NCBI RefSeq assembly: GCF_036324505.1
Contig: NC_086368.1
Location: forward strand, 22,312,378-22,376,377
Direction: 5' to 3'
Source: Eleginops maclovinus
Taxonomy: Eukaryota; Chordata; Actinopteri; Perciformes; Eleginopidae
DNA length: 64,000 nucleotides
This document shows positions 1-11,553 of the stretch, one piece after another. The position numbers and the translations under genes are program-made. The notes beneath the pieces are model-generated. The model saw only the letters and a list, made by a program, of their open reading frames with translations, searched no databases and was not told the DNA's origin. How positions within the stretch are numbered: the stretch's first letter is position 1; each line of letters begins with the position of its first letter.

Positions 1-3000
1 CATTGAGCAACACTGCTGCTATAAAAAGCAGCACTGACACCTCCATCACCACACTGGAGGTGAGTACGGGACCATGAAGGTCAGATGAGTTAAAATATTT
101 GATTGGCATTCTTGTAGTTTTCAGTCAAACTGGATTAGTTTGGCTTGTGTTTGGTCCTCATTTCTGCATGTATAACGGCTGATTTTTTTTTCTTCAGGGA
201 GTGCTTTCCGGATCCGGGGAGGATGCACCAACAATCGTTATCACTGCCCACTATGATACTTTCGGGCTAGCACCAGTGAGTTACATAAAAAGCAGAAATC
301 ACATTTTCAGCACTGTTTGGTTGCTTCTTTATTTACATGGGAACTACTGAACATACAAATCCAACATGTACAAGGAAATATCAAGGAAAATGATATGAAA
401 CCCTCCAGGGGGCATGAAAAAAGGAACTTCTGGGAAATAAAACAGGAAATAATTGCAGTAATGCAATTTAAACAGTTTGTATGTATCTATAAATCTTTTA
501 GACAAAGCTAAAAACAGAGAAGAACATTAGTTTAGCAATAGCAACAATGCGTCCCTTCCCACAGCAGTGGTGGACATTAACTTAGTACACATACTTGTAC
601 TTGTATTTTGTCTACTCCACCAAAATCAAGAAAATAATTGATGATGTATAACTATAGTTTGAGATAAAACTTTAGCTACCCTGCAACCTGTACATTGTAA
701 TATAAACATTGAAACCTATACTGAACTTACTTTAAGATATTGCTTTTTGTTTTTAAAATACATGTGGATTCTAATGTGTGGAATAGATATGGATTTTATA
801 ATTGTATGCAAATATATCATGAAAAAAGATTATTGTTTACAGTCGCAGTATAATTCATTCTTCATACATAAGTTTGTTTGTGTTTTTAACACAGTGGTTG
901 TCTTATGGTGCAGACTCTAATGGCAGTGGAGTCACCATCCTGCTAGAGTTAGTTCGTCTCTTCCAGAAGCTTTTTAGCAACCCAGGCACCAAACCACCGT
1001 GAGTTACAGTTCCCCCTGCACAAGAACCTTTTGACAGAATGTAAATCAAACTAATTGGTGTTTATGTGTCCAAATTTCCCAGTGAGGCTAAAAATAAGCT
1101 ATGAGCATACGTTTTTGTATGGGTGAAGACAGTGACAATAAAGTATTTGTTGCATCCAGGATACAATTCTTGATGATGTTCTGATTTCTTCTTGGCCTTT
1201 TAGATTCAATTTAATGTTCTCCCTTACCGGAGGAGGAAAATACAATTTCCTTGGCACAAAGAGATGGATTGAAGAGAACATGGACCATGCTGGTGAGTTT
1301 TTCGTTTTTTTTGGACTACAATAACCGAACATATTCAGCTCATTTAAATTTTACATCCAAACCTTTTCCCTGCAGAGTCCAGTCTGCTCCATGACAATGT
1401 GGCGTTTGTGCTGTGTTTGGATACACTGGCCAACAGTGATGAACTGCACATGCACGTGTCCCGCCCTCCTAAACCTGACACACCCATACACTCTTTCCTT
1501 GAACAGCTGGAGGAGGTAAATAAACTTTACTGCAAAGTCCAAAAAAACTGGAGTCTGTTTATCTCAGTGTTTTCTCAGACTCCAAAATGTATGAATTCTC
1601 CTGCAGGTGGTGTCCTCCAGATTCCCCTGGGTGAAGGTGGGATTGGTCCATAAGAAGATCAATCTTGTGGAGTCCACAGTAGCTTGGGAACACGAGCGCT
1701 ACAGCCTGCGCAGGATACCAAGTTTCACTCTGTCTCATCTGGAAGACCCCAAATCTGAGCTCCGTGGCTCTATGCTAGACACCATGTGGGTTCTTAATTC
1801 TGTTAATGATTATTAGGCTCTGGATATGAAGAGATGATACAAAGAAACACATTGTTCTGTGTGTTCTCCCAGGTCACAAGTGGACTTCAGGAAAATGAGA
1901 CGTAATGGCGTCATCGTAGCAGAGGCACTGGCACGTTATATGTACAACCTTTCTGACAAGGTGAATAAAAGCATAAAAACATAATGCGTGCATCCAAATA
2001 GAACAACTTGGTTTCATGTTTCATTGGCATTTTCATTTTGATTAATCTTTATTATTTCCCTTTATTAACACAAGGGTTCACCAAAAGATATGCAGGTGTT
2101 CAAGGGCCAATTGGTAAGTTCCTGGTTATTATGGTAAATGTTGTAATCTTTTTTGACAATTGCTGACCTCTGGTGTTGGTTTATGGCCATTGCAGTGTAA
2201 CCTAAAGGCATTGGTCTGAGTTTTAACTGCTTATTCATCTAATTCATTCAATGACTGATTAAGCCCATCAGTTTAATTGGGGTGGAAATTGCAGTACATT
2301 AGGTTGCACATAGGTCAAAACTGGGACTCCTTGACCATAGAATAACTTTACGCTTCCTTTGTTATTTTTGTGAATAAACGTCTAAATTCTTGCTGCAGGA
2401 CTTTCACGACAGTCGCATGTCGAGTCTGATGTCCTTTCTGACGTCGGTCCCTCGGGCCACCCAGCTGCTGGATAAAGAGCCGGGCCACATCCTGCTGGTT
2501 AACTCTCTGGAGCATGAGTTCAAGCGATACCTACAACAGGTTCACCGACACAACTTCCGACAGGACAAGAGGTACAATGTGGAAGAAGAAACAAACACAT
2601 GCTCTGCAATGCAGGAGGAAAACCAACAGCATCACTAATAATCAACTATTTTTCTTCAAACAGAGACCCTGACATCACCTTTTTTGATCAAATGAACCAA
2701 CAAATAGTGATGTACAGGTAAATATTTCTGTGTTCAAATACATCTTGTGCTTACTTTTATTTCAATATGTTTGGACACTCACATGCTTTTTCTATCAGAG
2801 TGAAACCTGCAGCCTTTGATCTGTTCCTCGGCGGCTGCATTGCAGCTTATTTGGCAATCGTTTACTACACCATTCAGGTTCGTAATTGTACCCTTTTTAC
2901 ATTGTCCATTCATACTGTTTTGCATAGCATCCTGCATTTCTTCTTGTGCTTTGAATACGTGACACTTCAGGTTTGTTCTCTTACAGCATCTGTCTGTTTT

Positions 3001-3066
3001 CTCTTACAGAATTTTGATTATCTCTACATAAAGCTCAAGGCGGCAGTGAAATCCAAGCACGAGTAA
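1..3066 (+). CDS. ncln: nicalin, 5'-truncated by the window edge (12 exons seen)
   Basis: Nicalin is an ER membrane protein. With NOMO and TMEM147 it forms the BOS complex of the multipass translocon, and it was first described as an antagonist of Nodal signalling (known for the family). Exons read from GT/AG sites: <1-59, 198-275, 895-998, 1204-1292, 1376-1515, 1607-1785, 1873-1960, 2075-2113, 2399-2571, 2664-2717, 2799-2877, 3010-3066. They join in one frame to about 378 residues and a TAA, roughly the C-terminal two thirds of the usual ~560. The lumenal domain is M28-aminopeptidase-like: it keeps AHYDTF (exon 2), but GADSNGSG (exon 3) has Ser where active M28 enzymes have the bridging Asp, which fits a non-catalytic member. 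Near the C-terminus [18 protein letters not shown] is the single membrane span, followed by a short lysine-rich tail ending KSKHE. The donor at 1786 (GTGGGT) is the least typical site. No break is seen. Confidence 0.95.
565..760. repeat. decayed copy of a teleost interspersed DNA element in an NCLN intron
   Basis: The 618-bp intron 276-894 contains a stretch that starts CAGTGGTGGACATTAACTTA and runs into ACTTGTACTTGTA and TCTACTCCACC, then AAAACTTTAGCTACCC. This word order matches a very common fish non-autonomous element with CAGTGGTGGA ends and aagtactt-rich interior. The match is from memory, and the copy is diverged and apparently truncated on the right. The rest of the intron is AT-rich with no other signal. 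Confidence 0.45.
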
Positions 3067-3286
3067 ATAAGACTGTGAATCTATGACAAGGGCTTTGAAG
3101 TCTGCATCGCACATGTTGGATGTCTACTTCACTTGCTGTGCAGAACATCTAAGCCAAGCAAGAAGAATCTTCTGAGTCTTATCATCATGCATAACTTAAA
3201 GAAGCATGCATTTGCTTTGAAATGTATATCCATTTTCTATGAAATACACTGTACTGTTGTTGTTTGGAAGAGATGTAGAGAGAATT

Positions 3287-3292
3287 AATAAA
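3287..3292 (+). terminator. poly(A) signal of NCLN
   Basis: AATAAA lies 221 bases after the NCLN stop codon, the first such hexamer downstream of it. It gives a short 3' UTR of about 240 bases. Confidence 0.75.
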
Positions 3293-3309
3293 AGGAAGAG
3301 TTTGTGATT

Positions 3310-4276
3310 TGCCTTACGTCAAAGTAGACTACAAAGGAGAACAAAAACTAGTGATTGGATTTGATTTAGAGGGCCAGTGAAGGTCGTTCCTTCCACATCA
3401 TTACTATGATTCCCCATGTCCCCTCTGCATCTGTTGACATGGATTTGACTGGCTCAACGTGGCTGTCAAACAAGGCCGGACCACTGCAGTGAGATGAACA
3501 GCCAGTTCCTGTCACAGATAACTCAGTGAAAGCAGTGGAGACACAATGGCACCCTACAGCGCTTTGGTGAATTATTGATGCTCATATGGCATGCTGACAG
3601 TGAATGGAGGTGACCCTGGGTGGTGGGAGATGCTTAGAAATCCCATCCCTGCTCGAGTTTGTTCCAGTTCTGCAGCTCTGATAAGACTTATGTTGCTTTA
3701 ACTTTGAGCGGCAAAAGAGCTGGGAGCCTTTTAGTGTTTGAGATCAATGCTGGTTAGTTTGTGATAGCCCCCGGGAGTGAGTCATGGAGAGTGACCCCAG
3801 GTATGTGTGTCTCTGCAGGGGGCCTGGTGCTTAAGGGGATTAGTGTCCGAGTGCTCAGGTGGCACAAAGAGATGTTCTGGTTCAGCAAGGATGCTCTTCA
3901 ACCGTCTCTTACAACATATAGCCTAGATTCATCACAATAGCTGCATGTTTATCAAAGATTTTACCATCTACTGTAGTTGTTCGGTGATCCAAGCAGGGTT
4001 TAAAGCTACTGATGCATGCATACCTGCTGTGTTCTGATATATTAAGCACAGAAATAAGTAATATATACACCTAAAGTAGGTGGCGTGCAGAACCCAGCAA
4101 CAATTTTCAGAGGAGAAAACACACAGCTCAGGACATTGGCATACAAAAAGTGCAGGTAAAAGAATAACAGATGCACACGTATAAGAGGAGGAGCCACCAG
4201 GTGACAGGGGAGGAGAAGGATGCTCATAACTTTCAGGCAGACTGAAGGGGGAGCAGATGAAAAGACGATAGTGAAG
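3310..4276. other. intergenic spacer between NCLN and the next gene
   Basis: About 970 bases of mixed sequence with no repeat family or coding exon that I recognise. The part next to 4277 should contain the promoter and 5' UTR of the following gene. I see no clear TATA box or CpG cluster there. Confidence 0.5.
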
Positions 4277-6081
4277 ATGGCTCCTCAACTCTATTTAACT
4301 ATGTACAAAGAGCAGTTTGCCTCTCCTGGCACAGCAAAACGAGAACAGCTCCGACCCACCTCTGCCAATCGCCGGAACAACCCCCAGCCCCGGCCGGTAA
4401 GAGGAACAGCCATGGAATGTATGCTTAAAGGAATATTTATTTATGATTGTGCAAGGACAATTTCTTGAGAAAAATGTATGTGGTAGTTCTATAATCAATG
4501 TATTTAGCTACGAAAAGAATTTAACGTGTGATGCATTCAATGTCAAACAAGGCTAATTGGATCATTATTGTTGGCAGTATCTTCATTAAGCCACACTATT
4601 GTGTTCTACTTTAATTGGCTGCTGGTTGTTTACATTTCCCTGTGCTGGATGAAAGCTGTATCACATCTATTATTTAGAACTTCCTCAATGCCTATTTATT
4701 CACCCGACATGGAGTAAACAGAGCTAGAGATAGAGAGGGTAGTCACTCTCTCTGTAAAGGAAAAAAAAAGGCTAAAGCCTACTTAACACGTTTGAATTTA
4801 TTATAACTCCAAAAACCTAGATGGCATTTTAAAACCTGAAAGTTCTTTACATTCTGAGTACTGAGAGAAAGACATGATCTTCAACAAATCTTGAAATACC
4901 TTGGTAAATTCAAAAAGAATACATACCTTAATGAATAGAATTTTGTGGTCTTTATATTTTGTCCTTTTATCATCTTTTTTATTTTTGTCATATTTACATT
5001 CCTTTAAAAACAATTGTATTTAAGTATAGTACATTCTCTCTTTATTTTGTCTAAGCACTTTGAAAGGACAGATTTTAAAGCTTCAATTTAAAACATTATT
5101 GTTAATATCCTTATTGTTATTTTTGTATAACCATATCAAATGTGAGATGCTGTATGTTACACGTAAAGAAGATTGTTCAAACTAATAGTAAGGACTTCAC
5201 CTTATCTCTTATCTATTTCTTTCTCGATTTTTACCTATACATGTCCTACTGTTCCTTGCCTTTACAGGACTTTCTTTTTCCCAAGAGCCTTCAGTCCAAC
5301 TACAGGTCACGCCGCACATTAGCACACCCCTCGCCCCCTGCGGACATTGGCCGTCCCCTCTTCCCCCCTGTCAGACATTTATCTTTCCACAGTCCAGTTG
5401 TGACTTGTCCAGACAGCTACCTGTTGACAGGCAAACCAAACCACATGCCTCCTGTCAACCCACCCACAGCACAAGCTCTGCCCTCTGCTGGCGCACTGCA
5501 GAAACTACAGCTGACTGAGCCTCCTTCTGGCACTGAGTTTAAGCTTCATGCAGCTTGGAAGAAGCCAACAGCAAGGTAGCAATACATTAGTTTTATATAC
5601 AGTCTATATACACTCTAAACAAACTTGACTAATAGATTTTCCTTGTATTGAAATTGACTTTCACAGGGTTGTTCATCCACTATCAGCACCGCTACTCAGG
5701 TAAGAGACTGACCTCTGACCTGACCTTAAGACCATGAAAACCCTGGATAATGTACGTTACTGAGCAATATTAATGATTAATTCTGAAAGATTACATTGTT
5801 TTAACAGGCAACATGCAGGGGCCCAACTTCGGACAAGACCCCAAACCAGCAACCCTCAATACCACTCTCTGCGGACACAATACCGAAGGTCTAACAGCCA
5901 GAGTAATAGGTGCATATTGAGTAAATCTGTCAGTGTGCCAAAAGTAAGAAAACATGTTGTCTAATTTTTGCTCTGATGGTCTCTCTGCAGTGGGTGCTAC
6001 AGCTGCTTCCATGTGGTGAAGCCCTACCAGGCCGGACACTACATCATACACCCTGAGTTTGTGTCTGAGTGCCTTCGCTAG
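4277..6081 (+). CDS. uncharacterised 217-residue basic protein, five exons
   Basis: I do not recognise this gene with certainty. Exons are 4277-4396, 5268-5575, 5667-5699, 5808-5909 and 5991-6081, all with GT/AG borders; they join without a stop to 217 codons plus TAG. The start ATG at 4277 opens exon 1 and is followed by MAPQLYLTMYKEQFASPGTA. The upstream ATG at 4220 is in frame but adds an unconvincing 19 residues. The protein is basic and rich in Pro, Arg and Ser, with no signal peptide, membrane span or coiled coil. It has short YxxxF-like and HP motifs (VVHPLSAPLLR) and an ordered C-terminus: CYSCFHVVKPYQAGHYIIHP then EFVSECLR. Small basic proteins of this style are common among sperm and cilium microtubule inner proteins; SPMIP8/TEPP is one candidate to test. 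That is inference from style only. The exon structure is stronger evidence than the function. The 871-bp intron 1 (4397-5267) is AT-rich with nothing else seen. Confidence 0.75.
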
Positions 6082-6651
6082 GACTATAAGCATTGTTTTC
6101 CAAAGCGGCAACTGGGGACCTGCTGAGGTCCTTTATAGGGATTGTTAACTTTACTATTGTTTAATTCTTCACTAATTAATCCGGCGAGACAAGGTGTGAG
6201 AATGAATAATGTAACTGTAAGCAGCACTTTTAATACTATTATATCCCTAAACAGCGTGGCCACTTTTACAACTCAGTACTAAATCAAGCAGCAAAGATCT
6301 TCCCAGAGAGAGGCAATGTGGCCCTAATTTGTTTCAATCTGTGGCATTACAATTGTTTCCTAGTATTAGAGAGATGATTTTATGCATTTGAAAAGGAATT
6401 CTTTAATGCATGTCTGGGGGGTTGAAACATTAAGAACTCTGCAAACAAGGAAACTTTACAGACCTTTTATGGGGATTATCGTATGAAATGTCTCTATATA
6501 ACAGATGTAATATATGACCATACATGGAATTTAAGTCCCCATGTGAACATGACTGTGTTTTTTCAGCTAACTTTGTTAATTGCAGGGATTTAAAACTTGT
6601 TTTTGGCTCACTTACAATGCAAAAACCTTGTAATTTAACTAGTGTGACAGG

Positions 6652-6700
6652 AATAAATTATGTACTACAGTGTACAATCTGTATATTATGAACAAATAAA
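6652..6700 (+). terminator. two poly(A) signals of the 217-residue gene
   Basis: AATAAA occurs at 6652-6657 and again at 6695-6700, about 570-620 bases after the stop at 6081. The sequence between stop and signals (6082-6651) is an AT-rich 3' UTR without other features. The second signal is only about 20 bases from the promoter motif of the next unit. Confidence 0.6.
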
Positions 6701-6719
6701 CAGTAATGCTCCCACCTAC

Positions 6720-6870
6720 TGGACTACATTTCCCATGCTGCGGTGGGCGTAGTCAAGGCGGGTACGCATCAATCAACATGCCTTGATGCCTCTTGGTCTT
6801 TTTCTGTGAACTGAAGCAAACACGTTGTGCCCGGAGCTTCAGAGGGGGCTGCTGCTGATCGGTAGGCAAC
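6720..6870 (+). promoter_or_regulatory. candidate promoter and non-coding first exon, probably for MYORG
   Basis: ACTACATTTCCCATGCTGC at 6723-6741 resembles the extended ZNF143/Staf promoter element (ACTACAnTTCCCA...TGC), and CGGTGGGCGTAG follows it. Ordinary vertebrate promoters often carry this motif close to the transcription start. A usable splice donor, GATCG|GTAGGC, lies at 6861/6862, and an acceptor, CTCTGACAG, ends at 9259 just before the MYORG start codon. I infer a non-coding exon of roughly 100 bases spliced across a ~2.4-kb intron. No transcript evidence is available, and the promoter could equally be bidirectional. Confidence 0.4.
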
Positions 6871-9259
6871 ACACAATTTTTTATGCACAGTTGAAAGTGA
6901 AGCGGGAGGGTAAAAACGATAATAATATAACACTTTTCTAGCAAGGATTCCGGGTTGTTTCCCGTTAACTTTCTTGCACTACCGCGCAACACAACGACTT
7001 TCTATACATCGGACTATACTGTATGTGGACTTTGTGGTTACATTAGCCAGTTACAACTATTTTCATACAGCTATTACACAATAATGCATGGATTAAAGCA
7101 ACGTTTTTATTTTTATTTGAACTAAATACGTACAATTTAAGTAAAAAGTTAAACTATTTCACAGTGAGACGTTACTGTATCTCTGTAAAGTTCTGCCCTG
7201 CTCTTATCTAAGTTAGCTGAGTATAACTGTAAACATACACGCTCACTCACGCGCGCTCACACGAACACCCGCGTGCTTCTTGAGCTATAGTGAGCCTTCT
7301 CACACTTCTGTTCCGAATGTATCAGCACTTCTGTGTTTATTTTGTCCATGTCAGAAAAGATAGTGGATCGGCTGAAGTGGCAGCTATGACCCCCCTCCTT
7401 ATCACAGCATAAACAAAGAAAGCTCCGAGTCTGCTTATTGACACTGTTTCAATGAGAAAAACAAGCCACTATAGGCATGGAAAACATGGTGGGTTGTCTT
7501 TGTGTGACCTTATAGTGTTAAGATAAATTAGTTATAGGGATATTAACTTTATTTTACATTTTAAGTTTGAGGCAAACTAGATAATTTCATGAATTACAGA
7601 TTTATTTATTTCAATTGTTATATTTAAAGTAATTTTAATCATGCATTCCTGCCTCCAGCGTCCTCTGGTTACAAATATGAATATGTTCTGTAGAGCTGCA
7701 ATGATTAGGCCCTAATTGATATATCATATTTTTGTTGTCTAAATGACAAACCTTATTAGTAATTCTTCAAGCAAAAATGGCCGGAACGTTCTGGTTATAG
7801 CTCCTCAAATGTCAACATATGATGGTTTGATGTGTAATTTATGTTGTAGTATTAAACTGATTAAATATAGTTTGGTCGAATAAAGATTTCTAAATAGATC
7901 CCATTGGACTATAGAAGAATTGTCGATTTAATTAAGAAAATAATGCTTCATTAGTTTTCTTCATTCATGTCCTATTTTGGGGGATCATAGATCAAAAGCA
8001 ATTTCAACATATCCCCTTGCACTTTGGGGAACTTTAGACAATATAACATGCTGTTTTTACACTTGAATAGAATACATTACATGAAAAAAAAACTGATCAG
8101 ATTGATTAATAACATAATCAAATTTGATTTACAGCTGTTGAGGTGAATGCAAAAATGATGATTGTCAAGGTGTTTCCCTCTTCAATATGAATACAAATAC
8201 ATACAGTAAACCATCTGGTCACTTCCAGCTGCCAGAGTGGATCTCCAGGGAACCAACAGTTAGTTCTCTGTTAATTAATGATGGGCTCATGTTATCAGTC
8301 CTGTTGTTGGAGGAAATCTATACTAAGGATGGTTGAACACAGAATTAGTCAATTACATTGCTAATTAATAGCAAGCATTTTTTATTATCGACCTTTGCTG
8401 CCAGTGCGGAACAGAAGGGTCAATTGTGGTTAGGACAAGTCAGCATAATGGGTGTCCTCTGGAGGGGACTGAACTACTCTCTCTCTGCTTCACCTTAATC
8501 TAATCTATTCTGATCAGCCAAAGCCACAATAACTAACATCAAATAGTTAATTACCCGTAAGAGTTTTTGCTGTATCCCTGCTGGGAGGGACAGACAGGGT
8601 GAAATGCAATACAAAATAACATCAAAATGTGTGTTTATTTGCGGTTTTGGTTGATCTGGCGTGATGAAGCACACTCTCCAAGTTTAGTATTCTTTCCTCT
8701 CCCTCCCGGCATTGGCAGAGTATTAAGGCCAAAATCCCCTTTTCTGCTCCTCTACTTCCTTACATACAAATTAGTCTTTTTTCAATTGAACTCATATGTT
8801 AGAATTACTGCTGGGAACATCCACTTTATCCTCTTATGGGTAATTGGCAGTAGATTTGTTTTGTTAAATCACACATCTTAAAAGTTTACATTCTGACAGC
8901 GTAATACCTCCAAGTGCTTTGGAATCACTTTGTGCAGCAATGCAGAGCATGTAAGACAATGCCAAAAATGTAATAGAGGCTTTGAACTGACAAGGAAACA
9001 AAATAGACTGAGAGCAAGCCTGGCAGCTCGTGTTTTTCTGGCTGGGGCTATTTTCCTGGATATACCTGACAGTTAAGTGATTTAAAAGTAACCACAACTG
9101 GTATGCTATTTTAGGTGAATATTCTGTTCAAAGGCTAATGGTACAGACAGCCTTCTTATTTTATCCTGAATGCAAAAAAATACAGTTTTTATGAGAAAAG
9201 CAGATATTGCATGAAGACTCTAACATTGACTTTTCAAGCTTGTTATCTCTCTCTGACAG
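6871..9259. other. presumed first intron or upstream region of MYORG
   Basis: AT-rich, unique-looking DNA. A CpG-containing patch at about 7240-7275 (ACGCGCGCTC, ACCCGCGTGC) may belong to the promoter region. The rest shows homeodomain-like TAAT sites, but no exon and no repeat family that I can name. Confidence 0.4.
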
Positions 9260-9369
9260 GCAGGCAAACAGACATAAAGACGGGGCCAGAGTGCAGCAAA
9301 TGAGGATCCCTGGAAAATATTTCTATGAGCTTTAAAACACTCAGATTTGCCAACTGAACAGCAGAAGTC

Positions 9370-11553
9370 ATGTACCAAGTTGTACCGGGAGGAGCAGGGG
9401 GCACAATTACGGATGTTATCCCCAAGCAGAAACACAGCAAGGACACTCGACCCTTAGTCGGAGCTGGGGTAATCGGCCTGGTGCTGGTAATTGCTGCAGT
9501 GACTGCGTGGTGTTATTATATAGCCTCTATACGCAAAGCTGAGCTGCTTAAGACTCAGCTCCTGGATCTGAATAAAGATGGCTACATTATCCGCAACCAG
9601 GGAGGGTCTATTGTATTCAGAATGGATTTCAGGTTGGTATTTACAATGGTCTTCACATTTTTTAGCTTTTGTAATGATGCATATGTCAGGTTTATTTGAA
9701 TATTTCTGTATATGTAATCAAGTAGTTATTGAACAGACATTTTTTATCTATATCTTGGCAGGTCCGGTACGCTGGATTTGGATTCATGCTCCAAAGAGGG
9801 GGAGATGCTGAGCTGCGGAAGAACCACTGATAGAAAACTGAACTTTTTCATTGAGACGGTGCGACCCAAGGACACGGTACAATGCTACCGTGTGCGTTGG
9901 GAAGAACTAGTCCCTGACATTGCTGTTGAGCATGCCATGACATACACGTTTGCACACTGGTATGGTGGTGCTGTGTCAGCAATTCAACACTGGCCTGTTG
10001 CCATTAAAGGCCAACAGGCTCCCAAACCCTTTGTTACAAGTGACATCTACGCAAACCGCAATGAATTTGGTGGAATATTGGAGAGTTATTGGCTTTCATC
10101 CAATGCTACAGCCATTAAGATAAATAATTCAGTACCCTTCCACCTGGGCTGGAATGACACAGAGAAGACCATGTCCTTCCAGGCGCGATACAATGACAGT
10201 CCCTTCAAGCCAAACCCAGGAGAGGAGCCATGTGCTGAACTCAGCTACAGAGTGTGTGTGGGCTTGGATGTGACATCCATACACAAATACATGGTCCGCA
10301 GATACTTCAACAAACCAAACAAAGTGCCTGCCAAAGTCATGTTTCGTCATCCTATATGGTCGACCTGGGCGCTACACAAGACTGATATTGACCAAGAGAA
10401 GGTCTTGGAGTATGCTGCCAACATACGCAAGTATAACTTTAACTGTAGCCAACTGGAAATAGATGATCGCTACACAAGGCGCTATGGAGAGTATGAGTTT
10501 GACCCCACAAAGTTCCCCAATGCCTCAGCCATGTTCCAAAAGCTAAAATCAGATGGATTTCTGGCGTCCCTCTGGATTCACCCTTTTATTAACTATGACT
10601 CGGAAAACTTTCATACTTGCGTAGAGAGGGGGCTTTTTGTCCGTGAGCCTACAGGCCGGCTGCCAGCCTTGGTGCGCTGGTGGAATGGCATTGGTGGTAT
10701 TTTGGACTTCACAAATCCAGAAGCCCGTGATTGGTTTTCCTCCCAGCTTCGCTCACTGCGCACCAGGTACGGAGTGTCATCCTTTAAATTTGATGCAGGG
10801 GAGACTAACTACTTACCATGGAAATTCAGTACCAGAACTCCCATTCGAGACCCAAGTTTTTTCACCAGACGTTACACTGAAATGGCTATTCCCTACAATG
10901 ATAGAGCTGAGCTGCGCAGTGGCTACCAGTCCCAGAACATATCCTGCTTCTTCAGACCAATTGACAGAGACTCCGTTTGGGGCTACGAGTTGGGTCTCAA
11001 ATCTATTATTCCCACCGTGCTCACCATCAGCATTCTCGGCTATCAGTTTATTCTACCAGACATGATCGGAGGGAATGCCTATTTGAACCGCACAGAGGGA
11101 AATCATGTCTTACCTGATCGAGAACTCTATATCCGCTGGCTGGAGCTGACAGCCTTCATGCCCTCTATGCAGTTTTCTATTCCGCCATGGGAATACGACA
11201 ACGAGGTGGTTGAAATTGCACGGAAATACACAGCCCTCCATGAGAGTATTGTGGCACCCCGGGTCCTGGAGCTGGCTAGTGAGGTGGTGGACACCGGGGA
11301 CCCAATCATCCGGCCCCTGTGGTGGATTGCCACAGGTGATGAGACGGCCTATAAAATCGACTCACAGTTCCTGATTGGGGATGACCTCATGGTAGCCCCG
11401 GTTTTAGAGCCTGGAAAGCAAGAGCGTGACATCTACCTCCCTGCCGGCCGTTGGAAAAGCTACAAGGGGGAGAGATTTGATATCAAGGAGCCCCTCCATC
11501 TCACAGACTATCCTGTAGACCTGGATGAAATTGCTTACTTTGTTTGGGTGTAG
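9370..11553 (+). CDS. myorg: myogenesis-regulating glycosidase (GH31 family), complete
   Basis: MYORG is a type II membrane GH31 alpha-galactosidase of the ER/Golgi lumen; human loss of function causes primary familial brain calcification (known). Coding exons 9370-9632 and 9762-11553 join across a 129-bp GT-AG intron within codon 88, giving 684 residues (human about 714). Residues 1-28 are cytosolic and contain KQKHSKDTR. Residues about 29-51 form the signal anchor ([19 protein letters not shown]). The GH31 barrel follows, with [11 protein letters not shown] and LEIDDRY. The likely nucleophile is D432 in FKFDAGE. The acid/base is most likely D489 in RPIDRDS; the 57-residue spacing equals that of D463 and D520 reported for human MYORG, though D491 is the neighbouring alternative. 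Several N-glycosylation sequons are present (NATA, NNSV, NISC). The start ATG is the first in frame and sets the usual short cytosolic tail. The frame is intact. Confidence 0.93.

Noticed and set aside
5791..6111. 106-codon minus-strand frame over the last exons of the 217-residue gene
   Set aside because: It crosses two plus-strand introns that have clean GT-AG borders and has no support of its own.
10129..10350. Minus-strand and other-frame open frames inside the MYORG exon
   Set aside because: They are shadows of the long GH31 coding exon, whose translation matches the family from end to end.
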